From: Amycolatopsis azurea DSM 43854
GTDB taxonomy: Bacteria; Actinomycetota; Actinomycetes; Mycobacteriales; Pseudonocardiaceae
NCBI RefSeq assembly: GCF_001995215.1
Contig: NZ_MUXN01000018.1
Coordinates: 70,142-134,141, forward strand
Direction: 5' to 3'
DNA length: 64,000 nt
The first letter of the stretch is position 1, and every line of letters starts with the position of its first letter. Below are positions 18,917 to 27,170 of this stretch, piece after piece. Made by a program: the position numbers and the translations under genes. Under the pieces are notes generated by a model. It was not told the DNA's origin and did not search any database. It worked only from the letters and a program-made list of their open reading frames with translations.

Positions 18917-20803
18917 TCAGGGCTTGGGAAGCTTGGCGGCCACGAGTTCGGCGAACTCCTTGGCTGTGCGGCACATCGGGACGGGATCGGCGACCTCCTC
19001 CTGTGGCACGACGCGTGCTTCGAGTTCTTCGGTGGCGAACTCGTCGATCTTGCGATGGGTCCAGGTGATCGTGCAGTCGTCCATTACTTTGGGGCCGTTG
19101 CGAGAGGCTTCATAGGCGGGCTTGCCCGCGATCTCGATCGGCTTCTGGCCGCTCGCGCTGTAGTCCTCTCCCACACCCCGGTTCAGTCTGATGTAGAAGC
19201 TGTTCTTTCTGCCAAACCAGCTGCACTCTTGGAAGTTGGTGACGAGAATTTCGAGAGGTTCTCGGGCAAGCGACGCGGCGTCTGCGTTTGGCACTGTCTT
19301 GCAAAAGTCGATAGCCAAGGCGGAACCTGGCGAGGCCGGGCGGAGTGGGGCTGAGCCGGAACGAATTTGGTCAAGGACGACACCGAGTGCTTCGAGCGGG
19401 GTCTCGCACCTGTCCCCGGAGTTTCGAGAAGCCGTGGTCGCGATTCCGAACCCGGGCGTCGATTTGTTCGCGGCGATCAACTTGCAGCTTTTCTCGTGGA
19501 TGTACTTGACGACATCGGCTCCGAACAGCTTTAGTTGTTCACCTTTGTAGAGGGACAGATTTGCGGTGAGGTCTATTTCGATCCCGCCGCTCTTGGACTT
19601 GTCCGCGGTTTCGCCGATCGAGTGAGCACAATAGGTGAATCTGGTACCGGGTCTTGGCTCCTTTACCGGCCCGCTGTTGGGTAGCGAGTTGTTCTTCAGC
19701 AGTTTGCAGGTGTCGATTCGCCCGATCTGTTCGGGACTGAACGGTGCCGGGGCAGGTGGCTGCCCGGCCGATTCCGGAGTCGGTTGAGCTTTCGCTGCGC
19801 CGTCATCCCGATCGGCCACGATGAGACCGGTCGCCACAGCGATCGCGACGACCGCTGTCACCGCTCCCGCGATCAGCAGCGGAGCCCGGCGTTTCCGAGG
19901 TCGCGACAGGTCGGTCGGAAGAGAAAGCGCCGTGTTGACCTCGGCCTTCTGCCGGGCGATCGAGGCGTGTACCGCTGGAGGCCAGGGTGTCGCGCTCGGT
20001 GTGACCGGCCCCAAGAAGTCCAGGATCTGCGCGGGTGTCGGCCGTGCCGCCGGATCCTTGGCCAAGCAGGGCTCGGCGAGCCGTCGCACGTCCGGGTGCA
20101 CCATCCGCAGGTCGGGATGGCTGTGCACGACGTTGTAGAGGGTCTGCGGTGTGGAACTCCCCGCGAACGGGCTTCGTCCGGTCGCGGCCATCACCAGCAG
20201 GGCGCCGAGAGAGAAGACGTCACTCGCCGGGGTGATCGGGTACCCGTTTGCCTGCTCAGGCGACATGAACCCGGGCGAGCCGATGATCGACCCGGTGTGC
20301 GTGATGTCCGTTTCGCCCTCGGCCGCACGCGCGATCCCGAAGTCGATCACCCGCGGACCGTCGTCGGTGAGGATGACGTTGCTCGGTTTCAGGTCACGGT
20401 GGATCAGCCCGGCCCGGTGGATCTCCATGAGCGCGGACGCGAGGCCGACAGCGAGGAATCGCAGCGAGTCCAGCGGCAAGGGACCAGTGGCGTCCACAGC
20501 CTCCTTCAGTGAAGGCCCGGGGACGAAGACGGATGCCAGCCAGGGTGTCGCCGCATCGGCATCGGCGTCCATCACGGCCGCCGTATAGGCGCCCGACACC
20601 ATTCGCGACGTTTGGACCTCACGGCGGAATCGCGAACGGAAACCCTCGTCATGCGCAAATCCCGGGTGGACCTGCTTCAGCGCGACGAGGCGGCCGTCTT
20701 GCGACACCCCTAGCAGGACTCGGCCCATGCCACCCTCGCCCAACGAAGCGACAAGGCGATAACGCCCGACTTGCCGGGGTTCACCCGGATTCAGCGGTTT
20801 CAC
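18917..20803 (-). CDS. Receptor Ser/Thr protein kinase with duplicated four-cysteine ectodomain
   Basis: A 628-residue PknB-type kinase. The cytoplasmic part (1-300) has the glycine loop GEGGMG at 22-27, Lys43, HRDLKPSN with Asp137, DFG at 154-156 and SPEQ at 181-184. A basic RPRKRR precedes one transmembrane span at about 308-330, then a Pro-rich linker. The outside part has eight cysteines in two sets: 366, 392, 440, 466 and 501, 527, 577, 611. Spacing (26-48-26 and 26-50-34) resembles that of the nearby DUF3558 lipoprotein (29-60-30), so I read it as two tandem DUF3558-like modules. It lies between two groups of type VII-related genes and could sense the cell surface. GTG start follows GGGGAGG. 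Confidence 0.9.
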   Translation of the reverse strand: MKPLNPGEPRQVGRYRLVASLGEGGMGRVLLGVSQDGRLVALKQVHPGFAHDEGFRSRFRREVQTSRMVSGAYTAAVMDADADAATPWLASVFVPGPSLKEAVDATGPLPLDSLRFLAVGLASALMEIHRAGLIHRDLKPSNVILTDDGPRVIDFGIARAAEGETDITHTGSIIGSPGFMSPEQANGYPITPASDVFSLGALLVMAATGRSPFAGSSTPQTLYNVVHSHPDLRMVHPDVRRLAEPCLAKDPAARPTPAQILDFLGPVTPSATPWPPAVHASIARQKAEVNTALSLPTDLSRPRKRRAPLLIAGAVTAVVAIAVATGLIVADRDDGAAKAQPTPESAGQPPAPAPFSPEQIGRIDTCKLLKNNSLPNSGPVKEPRPGTRFTYCAHSIGETADKSKSGGIEIDLTANLSLYKGEQLKLFGADVVKYIHEKSCKLIAANKSTPGFGIATTASRNSGDRCETPLEALGVVLDQIRSGSAPLRPASPGSALAIDFCKTVPNADAASLAREPLEILVTNFQECSWFGRKNSFYIRLNRGVGEDYSASGQKPIEIAGKPAYEASRNGPKVMDDCTITWTHRKIDEFATEELEARVVPQEEVADPVPMCRTAKEFAELVAAKLPKP

Positions 20804-21003
20804 GAAGTCTTACCTCCCCGGTGGCATGCTACAAAGCGTGTCCGGGTGGTCGCATGCTTATCGGCGGGGTGGAAGTTGGCGTGGATGCGCACACGGCCCG
20901 CTGTCGAGGTCTTACAGTATGCGCGGGAACCGTCCTGATCGGCCGCGCGTCTGATCGGGCGGACGCAGAGTTTTCCGTGTTGCGGTGAAGGGGATGACGA
21001 ACC

Positions 21004-21321
21004 GTGCCTGTTTACGACCCGGAGTCGATGGGGATCGCCGCCGGTCAGGTGGAGCGGCTCAAGGACGAGTTCGACAAGTCCAAGAAGCAGGTCACCGGCG
21101 TCGATGACGAGAGGGAAAGTCCGTTCGGCACGATGGGCGGCTCAGGCGACGTCCATGGCGCCGTGGGCTCTTTCAAGGACGGCGTCCACAACGAGTTCGA
21201 TTCCGCCGGAAAGCTGATGGAGGCCACGGCCTTCGTGTTGCGGAAGGCCGCGGGCCTGATCCAGGAGACCGAAGCCGTGCATGTGGACAACCTGAAGCTG
21301 CACGAGCACGGCAAGCAGTGA
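21004..21321 (+). CDS. Small ESX/WXG100-like protein
   Basis: A 105-residue helical protein with no signal peptide and the size of ESAT-6/CFP-10-like proteins. The first helix (GIAAGQVERLKDEFDKSK) and the last (GKLMEATAFVLRKAAGLIQE) flank a short Gly/Asp-rich turn, but the canonical Trp-x-Gly is absent. It lies 45 bases upstream of the WXG100-transglycosylase and reads the same way, so the two are probably an operon and possibly a secreted pair. The GTG start follows AAGGGGATG. Confidence 0.65.
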   Translation: MPVYDPESMGIAAGQVERLKDEFDKSKKQVTGVDDERESPFGTMGGSGDVHGAVGSFKDGVHNEFDSAGKLMEATAFVLRKAAGLIQETEAVHVDNLKLHEHGKQ

Positions 21322-21366
21322 GCACGCGAAAGCCGGCCCCGGTGGGCCTGATTTCTAGGGGGCGTT

Positions 21367-22482
21367 GTGGGCGATATTGACTTCCCACCGAACTGGTCGC
21401 AGGTCACGGAAAAGGCCAAACAGGTCGAGGGCATCAAGCCGGAAGCCATCCAGAAGGCCGCGGATCAGTTCCATGCCGCCGCGACGCAGGCCGGTGACCA
21501 CAGTGCCTCACTGAAGTCGTCGACCGACGCGTTGAACGGCGGTGTCTGGAAAGGCCCCGCCGCCGACGCCTTCTTCGATTACGTGAAGCAGATCACCTCC
21601 GCGGGTGACCGGGTCAAGGGGCACCTCGAGGAGATCAGTAAGGACCTCGGTGAACTCCAGGTTCAGCTGAGCGACATCAAGGGCAAGATCGACGACGCGG
21701 CCAAGACGGCGCAGACCACTATTCAAACGTGCATCGACACCGAGACGCCCAAGGTCGCGGCCGCTCGTAAGCAGGCGACCGACGCGGCGGACCCGGACAA
21801 AAAGGTTCAGCCGCCGAACCCGACCGCGGAACAGATCATCGCAACGGCGAACACCGCGAACCAGAAGACCGCCAGCTCGGCCACTGAAACCATGACCGGG
21901 TTGCTGACTCAGGCCGACGGTCTTATCAGCAAGTCGCAGCAGTTGATGAAAAAGGACATCGAGGGCGGCGGCTACTCCAAGGTCCCGATGCCCGGCAAGG
22001 ACGGCACCGTCCCCAAGCGCACCGGTGGTCTCCACACCGGAGGCGGCGGTGGAGGGGGCGGCGGCGGTGGCGGTGGGGGCGGCGGCCTCGGGCCGAGTGG
22101 TGGCCCGCCGTCGACGACGCCGCCGGGCAACGTCCAGCAGTGGATCCAGGAGGCCATCAAGATCCTTCAGGCCAACGGGATCCCGGTGACCGACGCGGAC
22201 ATCCAGAAGATCTGGACGATCATCGAAAAGGAGTCCGGCGGTAACCCCAACGCCATCAACAACTGGGACTCCAACGCGGCCAAGGGGACGCCGTCCAAGG
22301 GCCTGATGCAGTGCATCGACCCCACTTTCAATTCGCACAAGCTTCCCGGGCACGACAACATCTACAACCCGGTCGACAACATCATCGCGGGCGTGCGGTA
22401 CACGTTCTCGCGGTACGGCGGGTTCGAAGGGCACCCCGGCCTGAAGTCCATGGCCGGTGGCGGCGGATACCAGGGCTACTAA
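21367..22482 (+). CDS. WXG100-type protein fused to a lytic transglycosylase (SLT) domain
   Basis: A 371-residue protein in three parts. Residues 1-110 form a WXG100-like helical hairpin with WKG at 61-63. Residues about 220-255 are a flexible linker with about 16 consecutive Gly. Residues 255-371 form an SLT lytic transglycosylase domain, with catalytic Glu290 in EKESGGNPNAIN and the GLMQ motif. There is no Sec signal, so the WXG part probably directs export through a type VII machine, after which the enzyme would cut peptidoglycan. Protein ends GGGGYQGY. The convergent neighbour is separated by palindrome A2. Confidence 0.85.
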   Translation: MGDIDFPPNWSQVTEKAKQVEGIKPEAIQKAADQFHAAATQAGDHSASLKSSTDALNGGVWKGPAADAFFDYVKQITSAGDRVKGHLEEISKDLGELQVQLSDIKGKIDDAAKTAQTTIQTCIDTETPKVAAARKQATDAADPDKKVQPPNPTAEQIIATANTANQKTASSATETMTGLLTQADGLISKSQQLMKKDIEGGGYSKVPMPGKDGTVPKRTGGLHTGGGGGGGGGGGGGGGGLGPSGGPPSTTPPGNVQQWIQEAIKILQANGIPVTDADIQKIWTIIEKESGGNPNAINNWDSNAAKGTPSKGLMQCIDPTFNSHKLPGHDNIYNPVDNIIAGVRYTFSRYGGFEGHPGLKSMAGGGGYQGY

Positions 22483-22494
22483 AGCTTTTCCGCG

Positions 22495-22549
22495 GTACAT
22501 GATGGCCCCCTTCCTTGCGTCTAGCGCAAGGAAGGGGGTCATCATGTAC
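22495..22549. terminator. 55-nt palindrome, family A copy 2 (bidirectional terminator)
   Basis: Arms 22495-22519 and 22525-22549 are 25 nt each with a single mismatch around TCTAG. It lies exactly between two convergent genes, 12 nt from one stop and 6 nt from the other. The same 55-nt element occurs in more decayed form at 5650-5704. Confidence 0.8.
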
Positions 22550-22555
22550 TCGGTC

Positions 22556-23740
22556 TCAATAGTCCTTCAGGGGCAAAGCGTTCGCCGCTTCGGTCAGCGG
22601 TCGCATGGCCGCTTTCATCACCCGTTCCCGGAACGGCAGATACGGCAGCACGCGCATCGACTGGATCTGCTTCCACTGCCGAAAACGGGTCTGTTTCTTC
22701 TGATTCAGCGAAGCCAGCGCTTGATTCCGGAGTACGAACGGCCGCATTTCCTTTTCGTACGAAGTGAAAGCGGCGCGATGGTCCGGCGAAGAAGCCAGTG
22801 AACCAGCGAGCACGTAAGCCCCGACGAGCGCCAAACTGGTGCCCTGTCCCGAAAGTGGCGACGGCCCGTAGCCCGCGTCGCCCACCAGGGCGACCCGTCC
22901 TTCGGTGAACCGGTCCATCCGGATCTGGGTCATGGAGTCGAAGTACAGCTCGCTCGACGCCATTTCCCGCAGCAGCCGCGGCACTTCCCAGCCCTGGCCG
23001 AGGAACCGGTCGGCGATCAGTTTCCGTTGCTGGTCGAGGTCGCGCCGGTCGAAGTCGAGTTCCGGCGACTGGAAGCCGAGCATCGCCCGCGCCTCCGTGT
23101 TGTTCCGAGCGCTGTACAGCCCCGCCAGCTTCCCCGGCGTCATGTGGAACGTCTGCCAGCGGTCCAGGTCGAGGAAGTTCGGCACGGTGAACACCGCGAG
23201 ATAGGTGTCCATGTAGTGCGAAAATTGTTTCTCCGCCCCGAAAACGAGCGATCGCACGGCCGAGTGCTGGCCGTCCGCGCCGACGACGAGGTCGAAGTCC
23301 CGCGCTTCGCCGCGGGCGAAGGCGACCCGGACGCCGTCGGTCCGCTGCGCGATCCCGGTGATCCAGTCCCCGTAGACGTACTCGACGCCGTCCTGGGCGA
23401 CCGACGCCAGCGTCTCCGTGAGGTCGTCCCGCAGGATCTCGACGTCGCCGCTGTCGGTCAGGCCGCCGGTCAGCGTGTGGTCGGTGACCTTCACCAGCGT
23501 CTTGCCCGCGCCGTTCACGAACGACATCCCGCGCATGTCCGTCCGCAGCTCCCGAAGCCGCCCGAGCACGCCCATCCGGTCGACGACGCCGAGCGCCGTG
23601 CCGCGGATGTCGACCGCGTGCCCGCCGACCCGGGGCGCGGGGGCCCGCTCGACGACCGTCGGCGCGAAACCGCGTCGGCGCAGCCAGTACGCCAGCGTCG
23701 TACCGGCGATTCCCGCGCCCGAAATGAGGACCTTCCGCAT
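22556..23740 (-). CDS. FAD-dependent monooxygenase (PHBH/TetX-like)
   Basis: A 394-residue flavoprotein. MRKVLISGAGIAGTTLAYWLRRRG is the N-terminal dinucleotide fold, VGADGQHSAVRSLVF is the DG motif, and RVALVGDAGYGPSPLSGQGTSLALVGAYVLAG is the GD motif that contacts the FAD ribityl chain. These define a single-component aromatic or antibiotic hydroxylase using NAD(P)H and O2. ATG 23740 follows AAGGAG. A fusion-type regulator is transcribed away from it across 143 bases, so the monooxygenase is probably induced by its substrate through that regulator. The ATGs further upstream would add residues in front of the dinucleotide fold. Confidence 0.9.
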   Translation of the reverse strand: MRKVLISGAGIAGTTLAYWLRRRGFAPTVVERAPAPRVGGHAVDIRGTALGVVDRMGVLGRLRELRTDMRGMSFVNGAGKTLVKVTDHTLTGGLTDSGDVEILRDDLTETLASVAQDGVEYVYGDWITGIAQRTDGVRVAFARGEARDFDLVVGADGQHSAVRSLVFGAEKQFSHYMDTYLAVFTVPNFLDLDRWQTFHMTPGKLAGLYSARNNTEARAMLGFQSPELDFDRRDLDQQRKLIADRFLGQGWEVPRLLREMASSELYFDSMTQIRMDRFTEGRVALVGDAGYGPSPLSGQGTSLALVGAYVLAGSLASSPDHRAAFTSYEKEMRPFVLRNQALASLNQKKQTRFRQWKQIQSMRVLPYLPFRERVMKAAMRPLTEAANALPLKDY

Positions 23741-23832
23741 CCGAACTCCTTGTGTACGGTGTTGTGAAGCACTGCGTACAACGTATGAGCGCACTGGTGG
23801 AACCCTAGGAAAACGAGCTGATTTACTTCAGT

Positions 23833-23842
23833 GCACTAGTGC
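23833..23842. promoter_or_regulatory. Perfect 10-bp palindrome between monooxygenase and regulator genes
   Basis: GCACTAGTGC is a perfect dyad 41 bases before the regulator start, in the only intergenic space between the divergent pair. The nearby GCGCACTGGTGG at about 23789-23800 looks like a related half-degenerate copy. This is a plausible binding site for the GntR-TetR regulator. Confidence 0.45.
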
Positions 23843-23883
23843 GATCAAGGTAGTGCGGCAGCCGGAACGGAGTCAGGTGCACT

Positions 23884-24792
23884 ATGTCGAGGATCGAGCC
23901 GCCCTACCTGCGGATCGCCGCCGAGATCCGCCACCGGATCGTCGCCGGGGAGCTGCGCGAAGGTGACAAGGTCCCTTCGACGCGGCAGATCATCGCGGAG
24001 TGGGGCGTCGCGATGGCGACCGCGACGAAGGTGCTCGCCGCGCTCAAACGGGACGGCCTGGTCATCGCCAAACCCGGCGCGGGCACGGTGGTCGCGAGCC
24101 GCACGCGGAAGGCCGAACCGAAGCCCGACACGGAGCTGTCCCGCGAGCGGGTGGTGAAGGCCGCGATCCGGATCGCCGACGCCGAGGGCATCCGCGCGCT
24201 CTCGATGCGCCGCGTGGCGTCCGGTCTCGGCGTAGCGACGATGGCGCTTTATCGCCATGTCACCGCGAAGGAGGAGCTGGTTCTCGAGATGGCCGACACG
24301 GCACTCGGCGAGATCCGCTTCCCGCCCGAGCCGCCGCCCGGCTGGCGGGCGCAGCTGGAGCTGATGGCGAGGGCACAGTGGGCCCTGTTCCGGCGGCATC
24401 CCTGGCTCGCGCAGGCGCTCTCGATCACCCGCCCGCAGCCGCTGCCGAACCTGTTGAGCCACGCGGACTGGGCCACCCGCGCGCTCGACGGTCACGGCCT
24501 CCCGGCGTCGACGATCATGTACGCGCACATCACGATCTTCAACCACGTACGCGGCATCGCCCTCAACTTCGAGGCCGAGGCCGAGAGCGAATCCGGGACG
24601 GCGGTCTCGGCCGACGCCTGGCTCGCCGTGCACGAACCGATCCTCTGGGACCTGGTCTCCGAAGGCCGTTTCCCGAACTTCGCCGGTGTCGTGTCGCGTG
24701 CTCCGTTCGACTACGACCTCGACACGCTCTTCGAGTTCGGCCTCCAACGGCTCCTGGACGGTTTCTCGGTTCTCCTCGCGAAGGCCGGTTAG
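23884..24792 (+). CDS. GntR-TetR fusion transcriptional regulator
   Basis: A 302-residue protein. Residues 1-75 are a GntR winged helix (EIRHRIVAGELREGDKVPST, then a recognition region and wing DGLVIAKPGAGTVVA). Residues 85-300 are a complete TetR-like unit with its own HTH (LSMRRVASGLGVATMALYRH) and a TetR_C-type ligand domain. Two DNA-binding heads on one ligand domain are found in actinobacterial regulators of this kind. It diverges from the FAD monooxygenase and probably represses it. Its stop codon lies within the -10 hexamer of the next gene. Confidence 0.88.
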   Translation: MSRIEPPYLRIAAEIRHRIVAGELREGDKVPSTRQIIAEWGVAMATATKVLAALKRDGLVIAKPGAGTVVASRTRKAEPKPDTELSRERVVKAAIRIADAEGIRALSMRRVASGLGVATMALYRHVTAKEELVLEMADTALGEIRFPPEPPPGWRAQLELMARAQWALFRRHPWLAQALSITRPQPLPNLLSHADWATRALDGHGLPASTIMYAHITIFNHVRGIALNFEAEAESESGTAVSADAWLAVHEPILWDLVSEGRFPNFAGVVSRAPFDYDLDTLFEFGLQRLLDGFSVLLAKAG

Positions 24793-24795
24793 CCT
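24790..24795 (+). promoter_or_regulatory. -10 hexamer overlapping the regulator stop codon
   Basis: TAGCCT lies 6 nt before the aminotransferase ATG, the leaderless spacing. Its first three bases are the TAG stop of the regulator gene, so promoter and stop codon share bases. Confidence 0.45.
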
Positions 24796-24801
24796 CACTC
24801 C

Positions 24802-25983
24802 ATGTCCTTCCCTGGTCCCGCCGCACGGTCCGATGTCCCGCCGTTCCACGTCATGGACGTCCTTTCGGCGGCACAGGCGCGGCAGCGCAGCCATGGCGAT
24901 CTGGTCCCCCTGCTGGCGGGGCAGCCGTCCGCGCCGGCGCCGCGGCCGGTGCTCGAAGCCGCCCAGCGGGCGCTGAAGGACCACCACCTCGGCTACACCG
25001 AACAACTCGGCATCCCCGAACTGCGCGAGGCCGTCGCGGCGCATTACAACCGCACGTACCCGGTCGAGGTGAGCCCGCAGGACGTCATCGTGACGACCGG
25101 TTCGTCCGGCGGTTTCCTGCTCTCGTTCCTCAGCGCCTTCGAGGCGGGTGACCGGGTCGCGATGGCGCGCCCCGGCTACCCGGCCTACCGCAATCTGCTG
25201 AAGGTGCTCGGCTGCGAGGTCGTCGAGTTCGCCACCGGACCCGAAACGAACTTCCAGCCGACCGTCGCGCTGCTCGACGAACTGGGGCCGATCAAGGGAC
25301 TCATCGTGGCCAGCCCGAGCAATCCGACCGGCACCGTCCTCCCACCGGGTGAACTCGCCGCGATCAGCGGCTGGTGCTCGTCACGCGGTGTGCAGCTGAT
25401 CAGCGACGAGATCTACCACGGCATCTCCTACGGCAGTGGACTCGACTGCGCCTGGCAGTACGGCGACGAGGCGCTCGTGCTCGGTTCGTTCTCCAAGTAC
25501 TTCGCGATGACGGGCTGGCGGCTCGGCTGGATGCTCGCGCCCCAGCGGCTGCACCGCGCGATCGACGTCCTGACCGGCAACTTCACCATCTGCCCGCCCG
25601 CGGTCTCCCAGCACGCCGCGACCGCCGCGTTCACCGAGGAGTCGTACGCCGAGGCCAACGGCCACGTCGAGCGCTATCGCGAGAACCGCGACGTGCTCTT
25701 CGACGGCCTCAAGGGCATCGGCATCGACAAGCTCGCCCCGGCCGAAGGCGCCTTCTACGCCTACGCCGACGTCTCGGCGTACACGAACGACAGCCTCAGC
25801 TGGTGCCAGCGACTCCTCGCCGAGACCGGCGTCGCGATCGCCCCCGGCATCGACTTCGACCCCGTCGACGGCGGGAGGTTCGTGCGCTTCTCCTTCGCGG
25901 GCTCGCGCGAAGACATCGACGAGGGGGTCCGCAGGCTCGGCGATTGGCTCACATCGTCAGGGGGAACCCCGAATTCACCCTGA
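24802..25983 (+). CDS. PLP-dependent aminotransferase, class I/II
   Basis: A 393-residue fold-type I enzyme. LGYTEQLGIPELREAVAAHY is the standard N-terminal block, VASPSNPTGTVL holds the Asn that contacts PLP, LISDEIYHGISYG holds the Asp, and SFSKYFAMTGWRLGWM contains the Schiff-base Lys with the Arg pair for phosphate and carboxylate. It transfers an amino group between an amino acid and a 2-oxo acid; substrate is not evident. It starts directly behind a regulator gene with its own predicted promoter, so it need not be co-regulated with it. Confidence 0.92.
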   Translation: MSFPGPAARSDVPPFHVMDVLSAAQARQRSHGDLVPLLAGQPSAPAPRPVLEAAQRALKDHHLGYTEQLGIPELREAVAAHYNRTYPVEVSPQDVIVTTGSSGGFLLSFLSAFEAGDRVAMARPGYPAYRNLLKVLGCEVVEFATGPETNFQPTVALLDELGPIKGLIVASPSNPTGTVLPPGELAAISGWCSSRGVQLISDEIYHGISYGSGLDCAWQYGDEALVLGSFSKYFAMTGWRLGWMLAPQRLHRAIDVLTGNFTICPPAVSQHAATAAFTEESYAEANGHVERYRENRDVLFDGLKGIGIDKLAPAEGAFYAYADVSAYTNDSLSWCQRLLAETGVAIAPGIDFDPVDGGRFVRFSFAGSREDIDEGVRRLGDWLTSSGGTPNSP

Positions 25984-26075
25984 ACGTTGGGCAGAATGAA
26001 GGCGCTCGCGAGTTCCGCCTGACAACCTGGACTCACCGGGCCCGCTCGGGCACGGTGAGGCAATCGGAGGATGCC

Positions 26076-26258
26076 ATGTTCTGGAAGATCGTCGGCGGGC
26101 TGATCCTGGCTTGGGTGGCCTTCATGGTCCTCGGGTCCGTGCTCGGTTTCCTCGTGAAGGCCGTCTTTTGGATCGCCGTCATCGGCGGCGCGGTCTTCCT
26201 CGGCACGGCCGCCTATGGCGCGATCAAGGGCAAGGGCACCCCGAAGCAGCTCCGCTAG
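26076..26258 (+). CDS. Small membrane protein, 60 residues
   Basis: The ATG follows CGGAGG at ideal spacing. The product has two hydrophobic segments, about residues 4-28 (IVGGLILAWVAFMVLGSVLG) and 31-50, and a basic tail KGKGTPKQLR that would stay in the cytoplasm. Short two-span proteins like this are common in actinobacterial membranes, with no assigned function. It ends three bases before the convergent methyltransferase stop, leaving no room for a separate terminator. Confidence 0.7.
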   Translation: MFWKIVGGLILAWVAFMVLGSVLGFLVKAVFWIAVIGGAVFLGTAAYGAIKGKGTPKQLR

Positions 26259-26261
26259 GAG

Positions 26262-27083
26262 TCAGGGTTTGCGCGCCACCCCGCCGAGCGACGTGAAGTT
26301 CACGGGCGCGAGCGGGGTGAAGCGCGGACCGTCCGGCCACCACAGGTGCGGGTAGGTCAGCCCGGGCTCCATGAGCTCGAGCCCCTCGAACAAGGACTCG
26401 ATCTCCTCACGCGTGCGGTACAGCGTGTCCAGCCCCGTGCCGTTGAACCGCTTCTCCAGCGACGTCGCGAGGTCGGCCGCTTCGGAGCCATCGGCGGGGT
26501 TGTGCTGGTGAAGCAGGACGACGAACGAGCCGGGGGCGAGCGCGTCGACGTAGGCGCGGACGATCTTCCGCGCCTCGTCGAGGTCCTGGATGTGGTGCAC
26601 GATCGCGCACAGGATCAGCCCGGCGGGCCGGTCGAAGTCCAGCCGGTGGGTGCGGGCGAGTTCCTCGACGACCTCGGTGGGCTGGGTCAGGTCGGAGCCC
26701 AGCATGTGCGCGAAGTCGTTCGCCGCGAGAATCGCGCGGCCGTGCGCCTGGACCACCGGATCGTGGTCGATGTAGACGACCTGCGCCTCGGGGTTGTACC
26801 GCTGCGCGACCTGGTGCGTGTTCTCCACGCTCGGGAAGCCGGAGCCGAGGTCGAGGAACTGGTCTATGCCTTCCCGGTCGGTCAGGTAGCGCACGGTCCG
26901 GACCAGCCAGTGCCGGACCTCCTTGGCCATGACCTTGGATTCCGGCGCCAGTTCCAGGATCTGGCTCAGCACCGCCCTGTCGGCCTCGTAGTTGTCCTGG
27001 CCGCCCAAGAGCGCGTCGAAGACCCGCGCGATGCTCGGCCGGTCGAAATCGACCGGAACGAACGGGCGCTGGTCCGCTGACAT
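26262..27083 (-). CDS. SAM-dependent methyltransferase, DUF574 family
   Basis: A 273-residue protein of the actinobacterial DUF574 methyltransferase family. The opening RPFVPVDFDRPSIARVFDAL and LLGGQDNYEADR are diagnostic. FLDLGSGFPSVENTH is SAM motif I and VVYIDHDPVVQAHGRAIL holds the acidic ribose contact. These genes occur in many copies in streptomycetes and their relatives; targets are generally unknown. ATG 27083 is preceded by GTAGGTG, and a GTG six bases further up is an alternative. It is a single-gene unit. Confidence 0.88.
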   Translation of the reverse strand: MSADQRPFVPVDFDRPSIARVFDALLGGQDNYEADRAVLSQILELAPESKVMAKEVRHWLVRTVRYLTDREGIDQFLDLGSGFPSVENTHQVAQRYNPEAQVVYIDHDPVVQAHGRAILAANDFAHMLGSDLTQPTEVVEELARTHRLDFDRPAGLILCAIVHHIQDLDEARKIVRAYVDALAPGSFVVLLHQHNPADGSEAADLATSLEKRFNGTGLDTLYRTREEIESLFEGLELMEPGLTYPHLWWPDGPRFTPLAPVNFTSLGGVARKP

Positions 27084-27170
27084 GGGCACCTACCGGATCA
27101 ATCGGTTTGGACGTATCCAGCGTAGGTCATCCGCTTCACCGCACGTAAGCGGACGGATGACGAGGGTGAA

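Noticed and set aside
22045-22095. GGC/GGT-rich tract as a DNA repeat or CRISPR-like array
   Set aside because: It is in frame and encodes the glycine linker of the WXG100-SLT protein, with mixed Gly codons and no spacer structure.
24790-24802. Co-transcription of the aminotransferase with the GntR-TetR regulator
   Set aside because: Although only 9 bases apart, a -10 hexamer at leaderless spacing suggests an independent promoter. Read-through is not excluded.
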